This document shows positions 16,409-23,625 of a DNA stretch of 52,843 bases, one piece after another (position 1 is the first letter of the stretch; each line of letters starts with the position of its first letter). Both the position numbers and the translations under genes were made by a program. The DNA comes from Bacillota bacterium (GTDB lineage: Bacteria > Bacillota > Dethiobacteria > Dethiobacterales > Dethiobacteraceae): contig JAAYSO010000055.1 in NCBI GenBank assembly GCA_012523945.1, forward strand, positions 1 through 52,843, written 5' to 3'. The notes under the pieces are model-generated. The model did not search any database. It was not told the origin of the DNA and saw only the letters and a list, made by a program, of their open reading frames with translations.

Positions 16409-18251
16409 TTATACATACTCCCCTGTTTTCTTTATCTAAGAGTAAAGCAATACCACAACCCAGGCATCCCTCCCGGCAATCCTTTGTCGTTTCTCCTTTT
16501 AAAGCACGCTCATATTCCCGCTGTAAAAAACGTTTACTGACGCCTGCATCTATATGATCCCAAGGCAGCGGGTCGGTCAAAGCATACTGACGCTGGGCAC
16601 AAGCAGCCAAATCCAGGCCGTTTTCCGTAAAAGCTTGTTGCCATAAATCAAAACGGAAATGCTCATCCCAGCTATCCAGCTTGCAGCCAAGTTTTGCGGC
16701 ACGTAAAATTACAGGCACCAGTTCCCTGCCGCCCCTGGCAATTGCCGCCTCCAGCAAGCTCATTTCTGCACCGTGCCACTGGAAATGTACTCCGGGCAGG
16801 CGCAAATGCCGGCGCAATAAATCCTGCCTGCGCCTGATTTCTGCCTCCGGTATTTGGCCAAACCATTGAAAGGGCGTATGCGCTTTAGGCACAAAAACAG
16901 AGGCAGAAACAGTTATCTGCGGTCTTCCCTTGCCGCCTGCCTGTTTATAAGTATTCAGTACCTGCTGCACTAAATGCACAATTCCCAGCAAATCATCATC
17001 GGTTTCCGCCGGCAAACCCAGCATGAAATAAAGCTTAATGTTTGTCCAGCCGGCAGCAAAAGCATCTCTGACGGCGGAGATTAGTTCTGCTTCTGTGATA
17101 TTTTTATTGATCACATCCCGCAGGCGCTGTGTTCCCGCTTCCGGTGCAAAAGTTAAACCGCTTTTGCGCACCTGCTGCGACTGCCTCGCCAGGTCCTGGG
17201 AAAATGAATCTAAACGCAAAGAGGGTAAAGATAAAAAAACCCCCTCACCGGCCAAATCGGCAGACAAATCCTGAATCAATTCGCCAATGGCACTGTAATC
17301 TCCCGAACTCAATGAACTTAAAGCTACTTCTTCATAACCGGTGGAGCGCACCATTTTTTGCGCCATCTGCCTTAATGTTTCCTTTTTACGCTCCCGCACG
17401 GGACGGTAAATCATTCCCGCCTGACAAAAACGACAACCACGGCTACAACCGCGAAAGATTTCCAACACCAAACGATCATGCACAATACTGCCGTAAGGAA
17501 CGACAAAATCTGTTGGGTAGTAAGCCTCGTCCAAATCGGCTACCACTGCACGCCGCACACGGGCCGGGGCTGAAGGGTGTGCAGGCGCAAGTTTCAGAAA
17601 AGTACCTGCAGCCGTCTGCTGCGCCTCATACAGTGAAGGCACATACACGCCCGGTAAAGCCACCAGGCGCAGCAGCCTCTCCTGCCGGGACAGGTTTTTA
17701 TGTTCTTCCAAAACCTGAACAATCTCCGGCAGTACTTCTTCCGCGTCCCCAATTACAAAAAAGTCAAAAAAACCGGCTATAGGCTCCGGGTTAAAGGCAC
17801 CGGGACCGCCACCCACCACCAGGGGGTCGCTTTCACTGCGGTCTGCGGCCAAAAGCGGAATACCTGCCAAATCCAGCATCTGCAGCACAGTAGTATAAGA
17901 TAATTCATACTGCAGTGTCACTCCCACTAAATCAAAGGCTGCCAAGGGCGTTACCGTCTCCAGGGAGCAGAGGGGGAAATTTTCCTCCCGCATAATCTTC
18001 TCTAAATCTGCACCGGGCATGAAAACGCGTTCCGCTACCCATTGTGGTCGTTCATTTAATAAATGATAAAGTATTTTTAAACCTAAATGCGACATCCCTA
18101 TTTCATACAAATCGGGAAAAACCAGGGCAATGCGCATGGTGCATTGTTCATGATTTTTTATTTGTGCATTAACTTCATTACCTAAATATCGCGTAGGTTT
18201 TTCTAGACGCGGTAAAATTTCTTGCCAAAAAATTTCCTTGTAGTTCTTCAT
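16392..18251 (-). CDS. TIGR03960 family B12-binding-like/radical SAM protein
   Basis: 619 residues. The N-terminal part (about 30-200) has the fold pattern of a cobalamin-binding domain (VFPDLYEIGMSHLGLKIL). The radical SAM cluster motif is CSRGCRFC near residue 270, followed by family motif QAGMIYRPVRER. The C-terminus has a Cys cluster (CREGCLGCG) that may hold a second iron-sulfur cluster. Substrate unknown. ATG with CGGAGG. It is the first gene of the radicalSAM-DUF2344-rng transcript; the leader upstream is discussed under the 18.4-18.5 kb RNA. Confidence 0.9.
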   Translation of the reverse strand: MKNYKEIFWQEILPRLEKPTRYLGNEVNAQIKNHEQCTMRIALVFPDLYEIGMSHLGLKILYHLLNERPQWVAERVFMPGADLEKIMREENFPLCSLETVTPLAAFDLVGVTLQYELSYTTVLQMLDLAGIPLLAADRSESDPLVVGGGPGAFNPEPIAGFFDFFVIGDAEEVLPEIVQVLEEHKNLSRQERLLRLVALPGVYVPSLYEAQQTAAGTFLKLAPAHPSAPARVRRAVVADLDEAYYPTDFVVPYGSIVHDRLVLEIFRGCSRGCRFCQAGMIYRPVRERKKETLRQMAQKMVRSTGYEEVALSSLSSGDYSAIGELIQDLSADLAGEGVFLSLPSLRLDSFSQDLARQSQQVRKSGLTFAPEAGTQRLRDVINKNITEAELISAVRDAFAAGWTNIKLYFMLGLPAETDDDLLGIVHLVQQVLNTYKQAGGKGRPQITVSASVFVPKAHTPFQWFGQIPEAEIRRRQDLLRRHLRLPGVHFQWHGAEMSLLEAAIARGGRELVPVILRAAKLGCKLDSWDEHFRFDLWQQAFTENGLDLAACAQRQYALTDPLPWDHIDAGVSKRFLQREYERALKGETTKDCREGCLGCGIALLLDKENRGVCINENLD

Positions 18252-18295
18252 GAGGCCTCCGCAAATCTTTTTGTTAACTATTTTTCCCTTTTATC

Positions 18296-18301
18296 ATTTT
18301 A
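18296..18301 (-). promoter_or_regulatory. Possible extended -10 promoter of the radical SAM gene
   Basis: TAAAAT preceded by TGT on the minus strand, about 45 bases before the ATG. No convincing -35 box. The 310-base gap 18252-18561 otherwise holds the candidate small RNA and its promoter. Confidence 0.3.
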
Positions 18302-18390
18302 ACATGAATACAGCTTATCCCTTCCTCAGCGGCAGGAAAGGTAAGAAAATTTACAGAATATTAAGCAATTTCTTTTTCCTGCAGCTCAGG

Positions 18391-18503
18391 GCAAACAAAA
18401 AACCGGTTGTCTGATCTACAGCCGGTTTTCGCCTTTATGGCTGCAAAGTCTCCCTTGTATGCCGTGCCCATTACCCCCGTCACCGGTACTTTCTCCGCCT
18501 TTC
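18391..18503 (-). ncRNA. Candidate small RNA or attenuator between spoIVFB and the radical SAM gene
   Basis: A near-consensus promoter drives about 110 bases that end in a terminator. The terminator is AAAACCGGCTGT (18429-18418) with ACAACCGGTTTT (18410-18399), followed by six T. TGCAGCC (at about 18443-18449) can instead pair with GGCTGTA, which would break the terminator: an attenuator-like choice. The same strand also has a short frame of about 40 codons (GTG at about 18484, GGAG upstream) that reads through the terminator and ends near 18366. So a leader peptide or small protein is possible. I recognise no known family. Confidence 0.5.
18399..18429 (-). terminator. Terminator at the end of the candidate small RNA
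   Basis: 12-bp stem (one G-T pair) with a seven-base loop, followed on the minus strand by TTTTTTGTTTG. Confidence 0.8.
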
Positions 18504-18509
18504 AGTTTT

Positions 18510-18538
18510 ATTATAATAAAAAATCCTGCATTTGTCAG
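18510..18538 (-). promoter_or_regulatory. Strong sigma-A promoter of the candidate small RNA
   Basis: CTGACA at 18538-18533, a 17-base spacer and perfect TATAAT at 18515-18510 on the minus strand, directly after the spoIVFB stop. Expected start near 18503. Confidence 0.75.
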
Positions 18539-18561
18539 GCTATTCCCTGGCTAAATTTAAG

Positions 18562-19446
18562 CTATTTTTTACGTAAAACTTTTTTCGCCTCGGCATAAAT
18601 CCCTTTTTCCAGCACAGTACTCACCAGCTCATCTTCCGTCACTTCGCCTAAAATCCGCCCGCTTTTATCTACAATTAAAACATGATGATATTTTTTCATG
18701 GTAAAGCGTCGCAGTATTTCTTTCAGCGGCGTCTCCGGCAAAGTCAAAAGTGTAATTAAAGGCATAACTCCTTCCTCAAAAAGAATTTTCTTTTTTCTGC
18801 TCAAACCGCGTATAAAAGCGTACATGGCGGCACTGCGCTCTTTCTCTGCGGCAAAATATAAAAAAATTGCCGTGCCCAAAAGCGTCATGTGAAAATGACC
18901 CAGGTAAAAGAGATAGAGAGCAAGGACAAAAATAAGCACAGCCAGAATCTGACTAAGACGCACACAAAGCTCCGTAGCTTTTTGAAAACCAAGTGTTCCG
19001 CAAAGCTTGGCCCGTAAAATCCTGCCGCCATCCAAGGGCAGTGCCGGCAGCAGGTTAAAAAGACCCAAGGTCAGATTGCTGCGAATAAAAAAAAGCAGTA
19101 TTTCGTTTTGCCGCCAGGAGGATACATTGGCATAAATGATGATACCTGCCGCTGCCAGGGCAAAATTAAAAAGCGGCCCGGCCAGGGACACCACTCCCTC
19201 CACCTGTGGATCCAGTTCCAGGGCATCTTCAATTTTAGCCACACCACCAAAGGGAAAAAGTTCAACTTCACCTACTTCCAAACCCTGCATCCGGGCCACC
19301 AGCAGGTGCACTACTTCATGGGCTAAAACCAGGCCAAAAATTATTATAGTTTCACTGACATAGCCGTAGTAAAGCAGCACAAAAACCAGCAAGATAAAAA
19401 CCCAATGAAAACGAAAAGTTATCCCTGCCAGGCGCAACAGTTTCAA
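18562..19446 (-). CDS. spoIVFB: SpoIVFB-type M50 intramembrane metalloprotease
   Basis: 294 residues. The zinc motif is HEVVH near residue 45, and the third ligand lies in LPALPLDGGRILRA near 133-146. Several membrane helices make up the first 200 residues. The C-terminus (about 230-290) is a CBS domain, as in Bacillus SpoIVFB, where it senses ATP. In sporulation SpoIVFB cuts pro-sigma-K in the mother cell membrane; whether sigma-K is its substrate here is inference. TTG start with AGAGG. It follows the SpoIVFA-like gene by 15 bases. Confidence 0.9.
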   Translation of the reverse strand: MKLLRLAGITFRFHWVFILLVFVLLYYGYVSETIIIFGLVLAHEVVHLLVARMQGLEVGEVELFPFGGVAKIEDALELDPQVEGVVSLAGPLFNFALAAAGIIIYANVSSWRQNEILLFFIRSNLTLGLFNLLPALPLDGGRILRAKLCGTLGFQKATELCVRLSQILAVLIFVLALYLFYLGHFHMTLLGTAIFLYFAAEKERSAAMYAFIRGLSRKKKILFEEGVMPLITLLTLPETPLKEILRRFTMKKYHHVLIVDKSGRILGEVTEDELVSTVLEKGIYAEAKKVLRKK

Positions 19447-19461
19447 GTAGAGGCCTCTCCT

Positions 19462-20274
19462 TTAATCATTCTCAGTGAGAAATTTTTGTGGATCAACCGG
19501 CTGCTTATCTTCCCAAATCTCAAAATGAAGATAACTGTCTCCCTCTAAAGCCGCCGCCACTGTGGCAATTTCCTGACCCTGGGCCACTTCCTCGCCGGGA
19601 GTCACCATCGGGTCAGCTACCCGGCCGTAAATTGTTACCCGGCCGTTTTCATGTTGCAAATAAATGGTGGTGCCGTAAAGCTCATGCTCCTGCACCAAAG
19701 TCACTGTCCCGGCAAAGGCAGCATAAACAGGAGCGCCCGCTTCTGTAGTCACATCAATGCCGTAGTGCATTTCCACTCCTTGCCCGTCGGCAGCCGGGCG
19801 TGTACCAAAGGGACTGCTTAATACACCGTTAACGGGATGAACCATCGTTTCCTGGCCGGGCTCCTCCTCGATAGCGGCGGGATTGCCGGCAAAATTATCG
19901 GCGGAATTACTTTGATAATTTAGTCTGGGCGGGTACAAACTACCTAAAGACTGCATCACAGGCTTTGCCCGCTCCAGCCAGGCAGAGGGCTGGGAATTGG
20001 TAACTGTAAGCGTATAAACCCAGTCAACCACCCGGCCGGTAAAGTCGGAATTAAGCAAACTAATGGCGCCCAAAACTAACACGATTATAATGGCCACCAC
20101 CGTCTTTTCAAACAGACCCTCTTTTAACTGCCGCACTAAAACCATTGGCAGACCGCGTGTTCCTTCACTAAAATTACTTAAGCTTACTTTATAAGTTTGT
20201 CGTTGCTCCAAACGCTGCCGCAAGTCGGAACGCGGTTTTTGCCGCCGTGTTCTATAATATTTCAAACTCCTCAC
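19462..20274 (-). CDS. spoIVFA: SpoIVFA-like membrane protein with inactive M23 (LytM) domain
   Basis: About 270 residues: basic N-terminus, one membrane helix (about 57-76), a linker, and an M23/LytM domain at about 140-265. The first zinc ligands are kept (HYGID). The second motif, normally HLHFE, reads YLHFE, so one His is lost and peptidase activity is unlikely. This agrees with SpoIVFA, a regulator that holds SpoIVFB and is itself cut by a signalling protease. The start is uncertain: GTG at 20274 or TTG at 20265, the latter better placed for AGGTGAGG. Confidence 0.85.
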   Translation of the reverse strand: MRSLKYYRTRRQKPRSDLRQRLEQRQTYKVSLSNFSEGTRGLPMVLVRQLKEGLFEKTVVAIIIVLVLGAISLLNSDFTGRVVDWVYTLTVTNSQPSAWLERAKPVMQSLGSLYPPRLNYQSNSADNFAGNPAAIEEEPGQETMVHPVNGVLSSPFGTRPAADGQGVEMHYGIDVTTEAGAPVYAAFAGTVTLVQEHELYGTTIYLQHENGRVTIYGRVADPMVTPGEEVAQGQEIATVAAALEGDSYLHFEIWEDKQPVDPQKFLTEND

Positions 20275-20336
20275 CTCTTTGAGGTTTGTCCTTATCCATG
20301 TATATTAACCTGTCCCCCAACTTATGCTTTTCTCAA

Positions 20337-20445
20337 CAAGAAAGACGCTTCACTTTTTTTGATGCGTATTTCCTTTCCTCTAGGGGTTGGTTGCCACCCC
20401 ACAGGCGGCTGCATTCCTGACCACCCCGCAAACTTAAAGGGAACC
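20337..20445 (-). repeat. Dispersed structured repeat, copy C
   Basis: About 109 bases related along their whole length to the copy at 44055-44165. Shared blocks on the minus strand are AAGTTTGCGGGGTGGTCAGG, GGGGTGGCAACC and the final CTTTCTTG. The first hairpin keeps its GGGG/CCCC stem with a longer loop. The last hairpin keeps pairing although bases differ (ACGC/GCGT here, GCGC/GCGC there). It lies between rodA and the SpoIVFA-like gene and has no coding frame of note. Confidence 0.75.
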
Positions 20446-20448
20446 GAT

Positions 20449-20473
20449 AAAAAAACCACCCGCAAAAGGGTGG
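20449..20473 (-). terminator. Terminator of rodA (end of the min-rodA region)
   Basis: 6-bp stem CCACCC/GGGTGG with a six-base loop, followed on the minus strand by seven T. It begins two bases after the rodA stop. Confidence 0.8.
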
Positions 20474-20474
20474 A

Positions 20475-21581
20475 TTAAAACATGTATTTCTGTCGCCGCA
20501 TCCCTATATTAAGAACAACCCCGATTGCCATCATATTCATCAGCAATGAACTGCCCCCATAGGACACAAAAGGCAGTGGCAGACCTGTAACCGGCATGAT
20601 ACCTATGGTCATCCCCACATTGATTAAAACATGAAAAGCCATCATGGTAGCGATGCCGATGCACACCAGTGTCCCGAAAGTATCCCGGGCCTGGGAGGCA
20701 ACGCGGATAATCCGCAAAATCAACACTAAAAACAAAAAAAGCAGGATGACGGCACCAATAAAACCTGTTTCCTCGGCATAAGCGGAAAAAATAAAATCAG
20801 TATGCTGTTCCAGCAAAAAGCCAAGGTGGTTCTGTGTCCCTTCGGCAAACAGGCCTTTGCCGTACAAACCTCCCGACCCTACGGCAATCAGGGATTGAAT
20901 AATTTGATAACCGTCATTTAAAGGATCACGATACGGATCGGTAAAAATAATCAGCCGCATCTTTTGATAATCTTTTAAATTAAACCATAAAAGCGGTATA
21001 CCCGCCGCCAGTCCCAGCCCAAGATAAGCAGCCAAATGTTTCACTTTCACTCCGGACATAAAAAGCATACCAATGAGAATCACAATAAAAACAATTGATG
21101 TTCCTAAATCAGGCTGGCGAAAAATAAGTCCCATGGGGATGGCCACATGCAGAAAAAAAGGAACGGCGCTAAAAAAACTGTCAAAATTTCCTTCCTGATC
21201 TGTTAAATGCCGGGCTAAGGAAATAATAATGGCCAGCTTGGCAAATTCGGAAGGCTGTAATTCAAAAAATTTTAAATCAATCCAGCGCTGAGCTCCGCCG
21301 GAGTCTGAACCAAAAAAAAGTACTGCTACCAATAAAATCATATTGGCAATATATATATAAGGAGCAAAACGATACAAATACGTGTAATCCAAATTTAAAA
21401 TAATAATCAACATAATAAACCCGGCCCCAAAACGTATAGCATGGCGCTTAGTAAAATATAAGGGGTCGCCGGTGAAATTTACCGTCGTGCTGGTGATAAT
21501 AATTAAGCTGATGGCAAAGATAGCCATCATTGTCAGTAAAAGCAACCAATCCAGGTTGCGCAGTAGCCTGCGATCAAACAC
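20475..21581 (-). CDS. rodA: RodA, SEDS-family peptidoglycan glycosyltransferase
   Basis: 368 residues, about ten membrane helices. SEDS motifs include QRWIDLKFFELQPSEFAK near residues 97-115, the catalytic-region loop after it, and TGLPLPFVSYGGSS near 333-347. With the class B PBP encoded by mrdA it builds the lateral wall under MreB control. Its gene follows minCDE on the same strand and closes the mre-mrdA-min-rodA block. Confidence 0.93.
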   Translation of the reverse strand: MFDRRLLRNLDWLLLLTMMAIFAISLIIITSTTVNFTGDPLYFTKRHAIRFGAGFIMLIIILNLDYTYLYRFAPYIYIANMILLVAVLFFGSDSGGAQRWIDLKFFELQPSEFAKLAIIISLARHLTDQEGNFDSFFSAVPFFLHVAIPMGLIFRQPDLGTSIVFIVILIGMLFMSGVKVKHLAAYLGLGLAAGIPLLWFNLKDYQKMRLIIFTDPYRDPLNDGYQIIQSLIAVGSGGLYGKGLFAEGTQNHLGFLLEQHTDFIFSAYAEETGFIGAVILLFLFLVLILRIIRVASQARDTFGTLVCIGIATMMAFHVLINVGMTIGIMPVTGLPLPFVSYGGSSLLMNMMAIGVVLNIGMRRQKYMF

Positions 21582-21604
21582 TTTTCCACTCCCATCTTAG
21601 AAAT

Positions 21605-21639
21605 AAGAAAAAAGAAGTGCAAGGTAACCCTTGGCACTT
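21605..21639 (-). terminator. Terminator-like hairpin between minE and rodA
   Basis: Stem AAGTGCCAAGG/CCTTGCACTT with one bulge, followed on the minus strand by CTTTTTTC. A TATAAT sits directly before it (about 21647-21642), so a promoter for rodA with an attenuating hairpin is also possible, though no good -35 box is seen. Confidence 0.6.
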
Positions 21640-21724
21640 ATAATTATACCGGAAAGTTAATCAGAGCGTAAAGCACAAGAAAAATCCTCACCAGGCAAAG
21701 CATGGTTTTTGTGTGATGATTTGA

Positions 21725-21997
21725 TTAAGTATTAACGGAACGTTTAATTTTTTTCACGGCCAAATTAGCTTCCAAAACTGCAGTCCCCTCGGCATGATGC
21801 ATGTTAATAACAGTATTGCTTTCATCGATTTCCATGTACTTTGAAATTACGGCAATCATTTCTTCCTTAATTTTATCAAGAAATTCCGGGGCTACACTGG
21901 CGCGGTCGTGGACAAGCACCAGGCGCAGGCGCTCCTTTGCCACTTCTTTACTGGGCTGTCTGCCGGTCAAAGCAGCAAGCAATGCTCTCAGGTTCAT
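21725..21997 (-). CDS. minE: MinE, topological specificity factor of division
   Basis: 90 residues. The N-terminal amphipathic membrane helix is followed by the anti-MinCD segment with KERLRLVLVHDRA (residues ~21-33) and the C-terminal beta domain. MinE drives MinD off the membrane and sets pole-to-pole oscillation, so this organism uses the MinE system rather than only DivIVA. 14 bases after minD; ATG with GGAAG. Confidence 0.95.
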   Translation of the reverse strand: MNLRALLAALTGRQPSKEVAKERLRLVLVHDRASVAPEFLDKIKEEMIAVISKYMEIDESNTVINMHHAEGTAVLEANLAVKKIKRSVNT

Positions 21998-22011
21998 GGT
22001 CCACTTCCTTT

Positions 22012-22812
22012 CTACCCGCCTAAGCCGATGAATTTTTTCAAACGGCTAAAGAAGGATTGATTTTGATAAAAGTCCATAATAGGAACTGTTTCTCCAAGCA
22101 GCCTTCGCACTATATTTGTATAAGCTTTGCCGGCCGGGGAGTCATTGGCATTGGCGGCCACTTGCTCACCACGGTTGGTGGAAATAATAATTTTTTCATC
22201 GTCCGGAATGACACCGATTAAATCAATGGCCAAAATCTCCAGGATATCATCAATATCCAGCATATCGCCGCGCTTAACCATTTCAGGCCGCAGCCGGTTA
22301 ATAATCAAATGAAAAGTTTTTATTTCTGCTGCCTCCAGCAGGCCGATAATGCGGTCGGCATCCCGAACCGCCGAAACTTCCGGCGTTGTCACAATCAGCG
22401 CCCGGTCCGCTCCGGCAATGGCATTACGGAAACCTTGTTCTATACCGGCCGGGCAGTCCACTAAAATAAAATCATATTCCTCTTTCAGCTCCAAAGAGAG
22501 CTTTTTCATTTGTTCCGGGCTGACGGCATTTTTATCGCGTGTCTGGGCAGCCGGCAAAAGAAAAAGATTTTCAAAACGCTTATCCCGGATTAAAGCCTGT
22601 TTGACCCGGCAGTGTCCTTCCACCACATCCACCAAATCATACACAATCCTGTTTTCCAGGCCCATTACTACATCCAGATTTCTCAAACCTATATCTGCAT
22701 CAATCAATACTACTTTTTTCTTGGCCAGTACCAAGCCTACTCCAAGATTGGCAGTCGTTGTTGTTTTTCCTACCCCGCCTTTACCAGACGTAATAACAAT
22801 AACTTCCCCCAT
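22012..22812 (-). CDS. minD: MinD, septum-site ATPase
   Basis: 266 residues. The deviant Walker A motif GKGGVGKTTT is at 10-19, the DADIGLRN switch near 40 and FILVDCPAG near 115. The C-terminal amphipathic membrane-targeting helix SFFSRLKKFIGL is present. It recruits MinC to membranes. Between minC and minE with short gaps. Confidence 0.97.
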   Translation of the reverse strand: MGEVIVITSGKGGVGKTTTTANLGVGLVLAKKKVVLIDADIGLRNLDVVMGLENRIVYDLVDVVEGHCRVKQALIRDKRFENLFLLPAAQTRDKNAVSPEQMKKLSLELKEEYDFILVDCPAGIEQGFRNAIAGADRALIVTTPEVSAVRDADRIIGLLEAAEIKTFHLIINRLRPEMVKRGDMLDIDDILEILAIDLIGVIPDDEKIIISTNRGEQVAANANDSPAGKAYTNIVRRLLGETVPIMDFYQNQSFFSRLKKFIGLGG

Positions 22813-22842
22813 GGACTTTCTCCCCTTTTTGCACTATGTATT

Positions 22843-23499
22843 TTATTTGGCTGTTATGGCTGCAATCATTATGCGCAAATCCTGCACATACGCATATTCA
22901 GGCTGATCAGGCAGATCGGCATGATCAGGCGCCCGGGAAATAATATCTGCAATCCGCAGCTGTGTGGGCGCCAGTCGCAGGGCAACAACAGATGCCGTCC
23001 TGTCACCGTTCATACCGGCATGAGCAATACCCCGCAGAGTACCAAAAACATAAATATCACCGTCTGCCGCTATTTCCGCCCCCGGGTTCACATCTCCCAG
23101 GACGATGACATGGCCGGGGAAACGAATATACTGGCCTGAACGTAATGTCCGTTTAATCACAAGTGCTCTGCCTTCTGTAAAACCGTCCAAAGCCAAATCT
23201 TCCATCTCCCCTTGCCGCTTGGCGGAAGTTACAGCAGGACCTCTCTCCTGGCTGCTAAAAATATCTTTTAAACGCAAGCGGCTGTTTTTGGTGATTGTTT
23301 CCATTAAAGCTTCCCTTTCCTCGTCCGTCAATTCCCTGTTACCTACATCGATGCTTACAGTTGCATCACCAAAAAAGGAGGATCTTTGCTGAAGCTTGGC
23401 GGCCAGATCGGAAAGAATCTCGGCAAAATCCGCATCCTCTAAACAATAGATGGTAACTCCCTCTTTTGTCCCTTTAAATTCCACAGCATATTTGTTCAT
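22843..23499 (-). CDS. minC: MinC, FtsZ assembly inhibitor
   Basis: 218 residues: N-terminal FtsZ-inhibiting domain (1-100) and a C-terminal beta-helix (about 115-215) with GDVNPGAEIAADGDIYVFG and the GMNGDRTASVVALRL turn typical of MinC. ATG with CGGAGG. First gene of minCDE. Confidence 0.94.
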   Translation of the reverse strand: MNKYAVEFKGTKEGVTIYCLEDADFAEILSDLAAKLQQRSSFFGDATVSIDVGNRELTDEEREALMETITKNSRLRLKDIFSSQERGPAVTSAKRQGEMEDLALDGFTEGRALVIKRTLRSGQYIRFPGHVIVLGDVNPGAEIAADGDIYVFGTLRGIAHAGMNGDRTASVVALRLAPTQLRIADIISRAPDHADLPDQPEYAYVQDLRIMIAAITAK

Positions 23500-23601
23500 A
23501 AAAGTCCTCCGCTACCACATACACTCTTCATTACCTTTTCGGCATATAGCGGCATTTTCCTGCCAGGATGTAAAATAAACGACAATGGTTCAATAAAAAG
23601 G

Positions 23602-23625
23602 AAAAACGCTCCCGGGAGCGTTTTT
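23602..23625 (-). terminator. Terminator of the mre-mrdA transcript
   Basis: Near-perfect palindrome AAAAACGCTCCC/GGGAGCGTTTTT directly after the mrdA stop, with T runs on both strands, so it can act in both directions. Confidence 0.85.
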
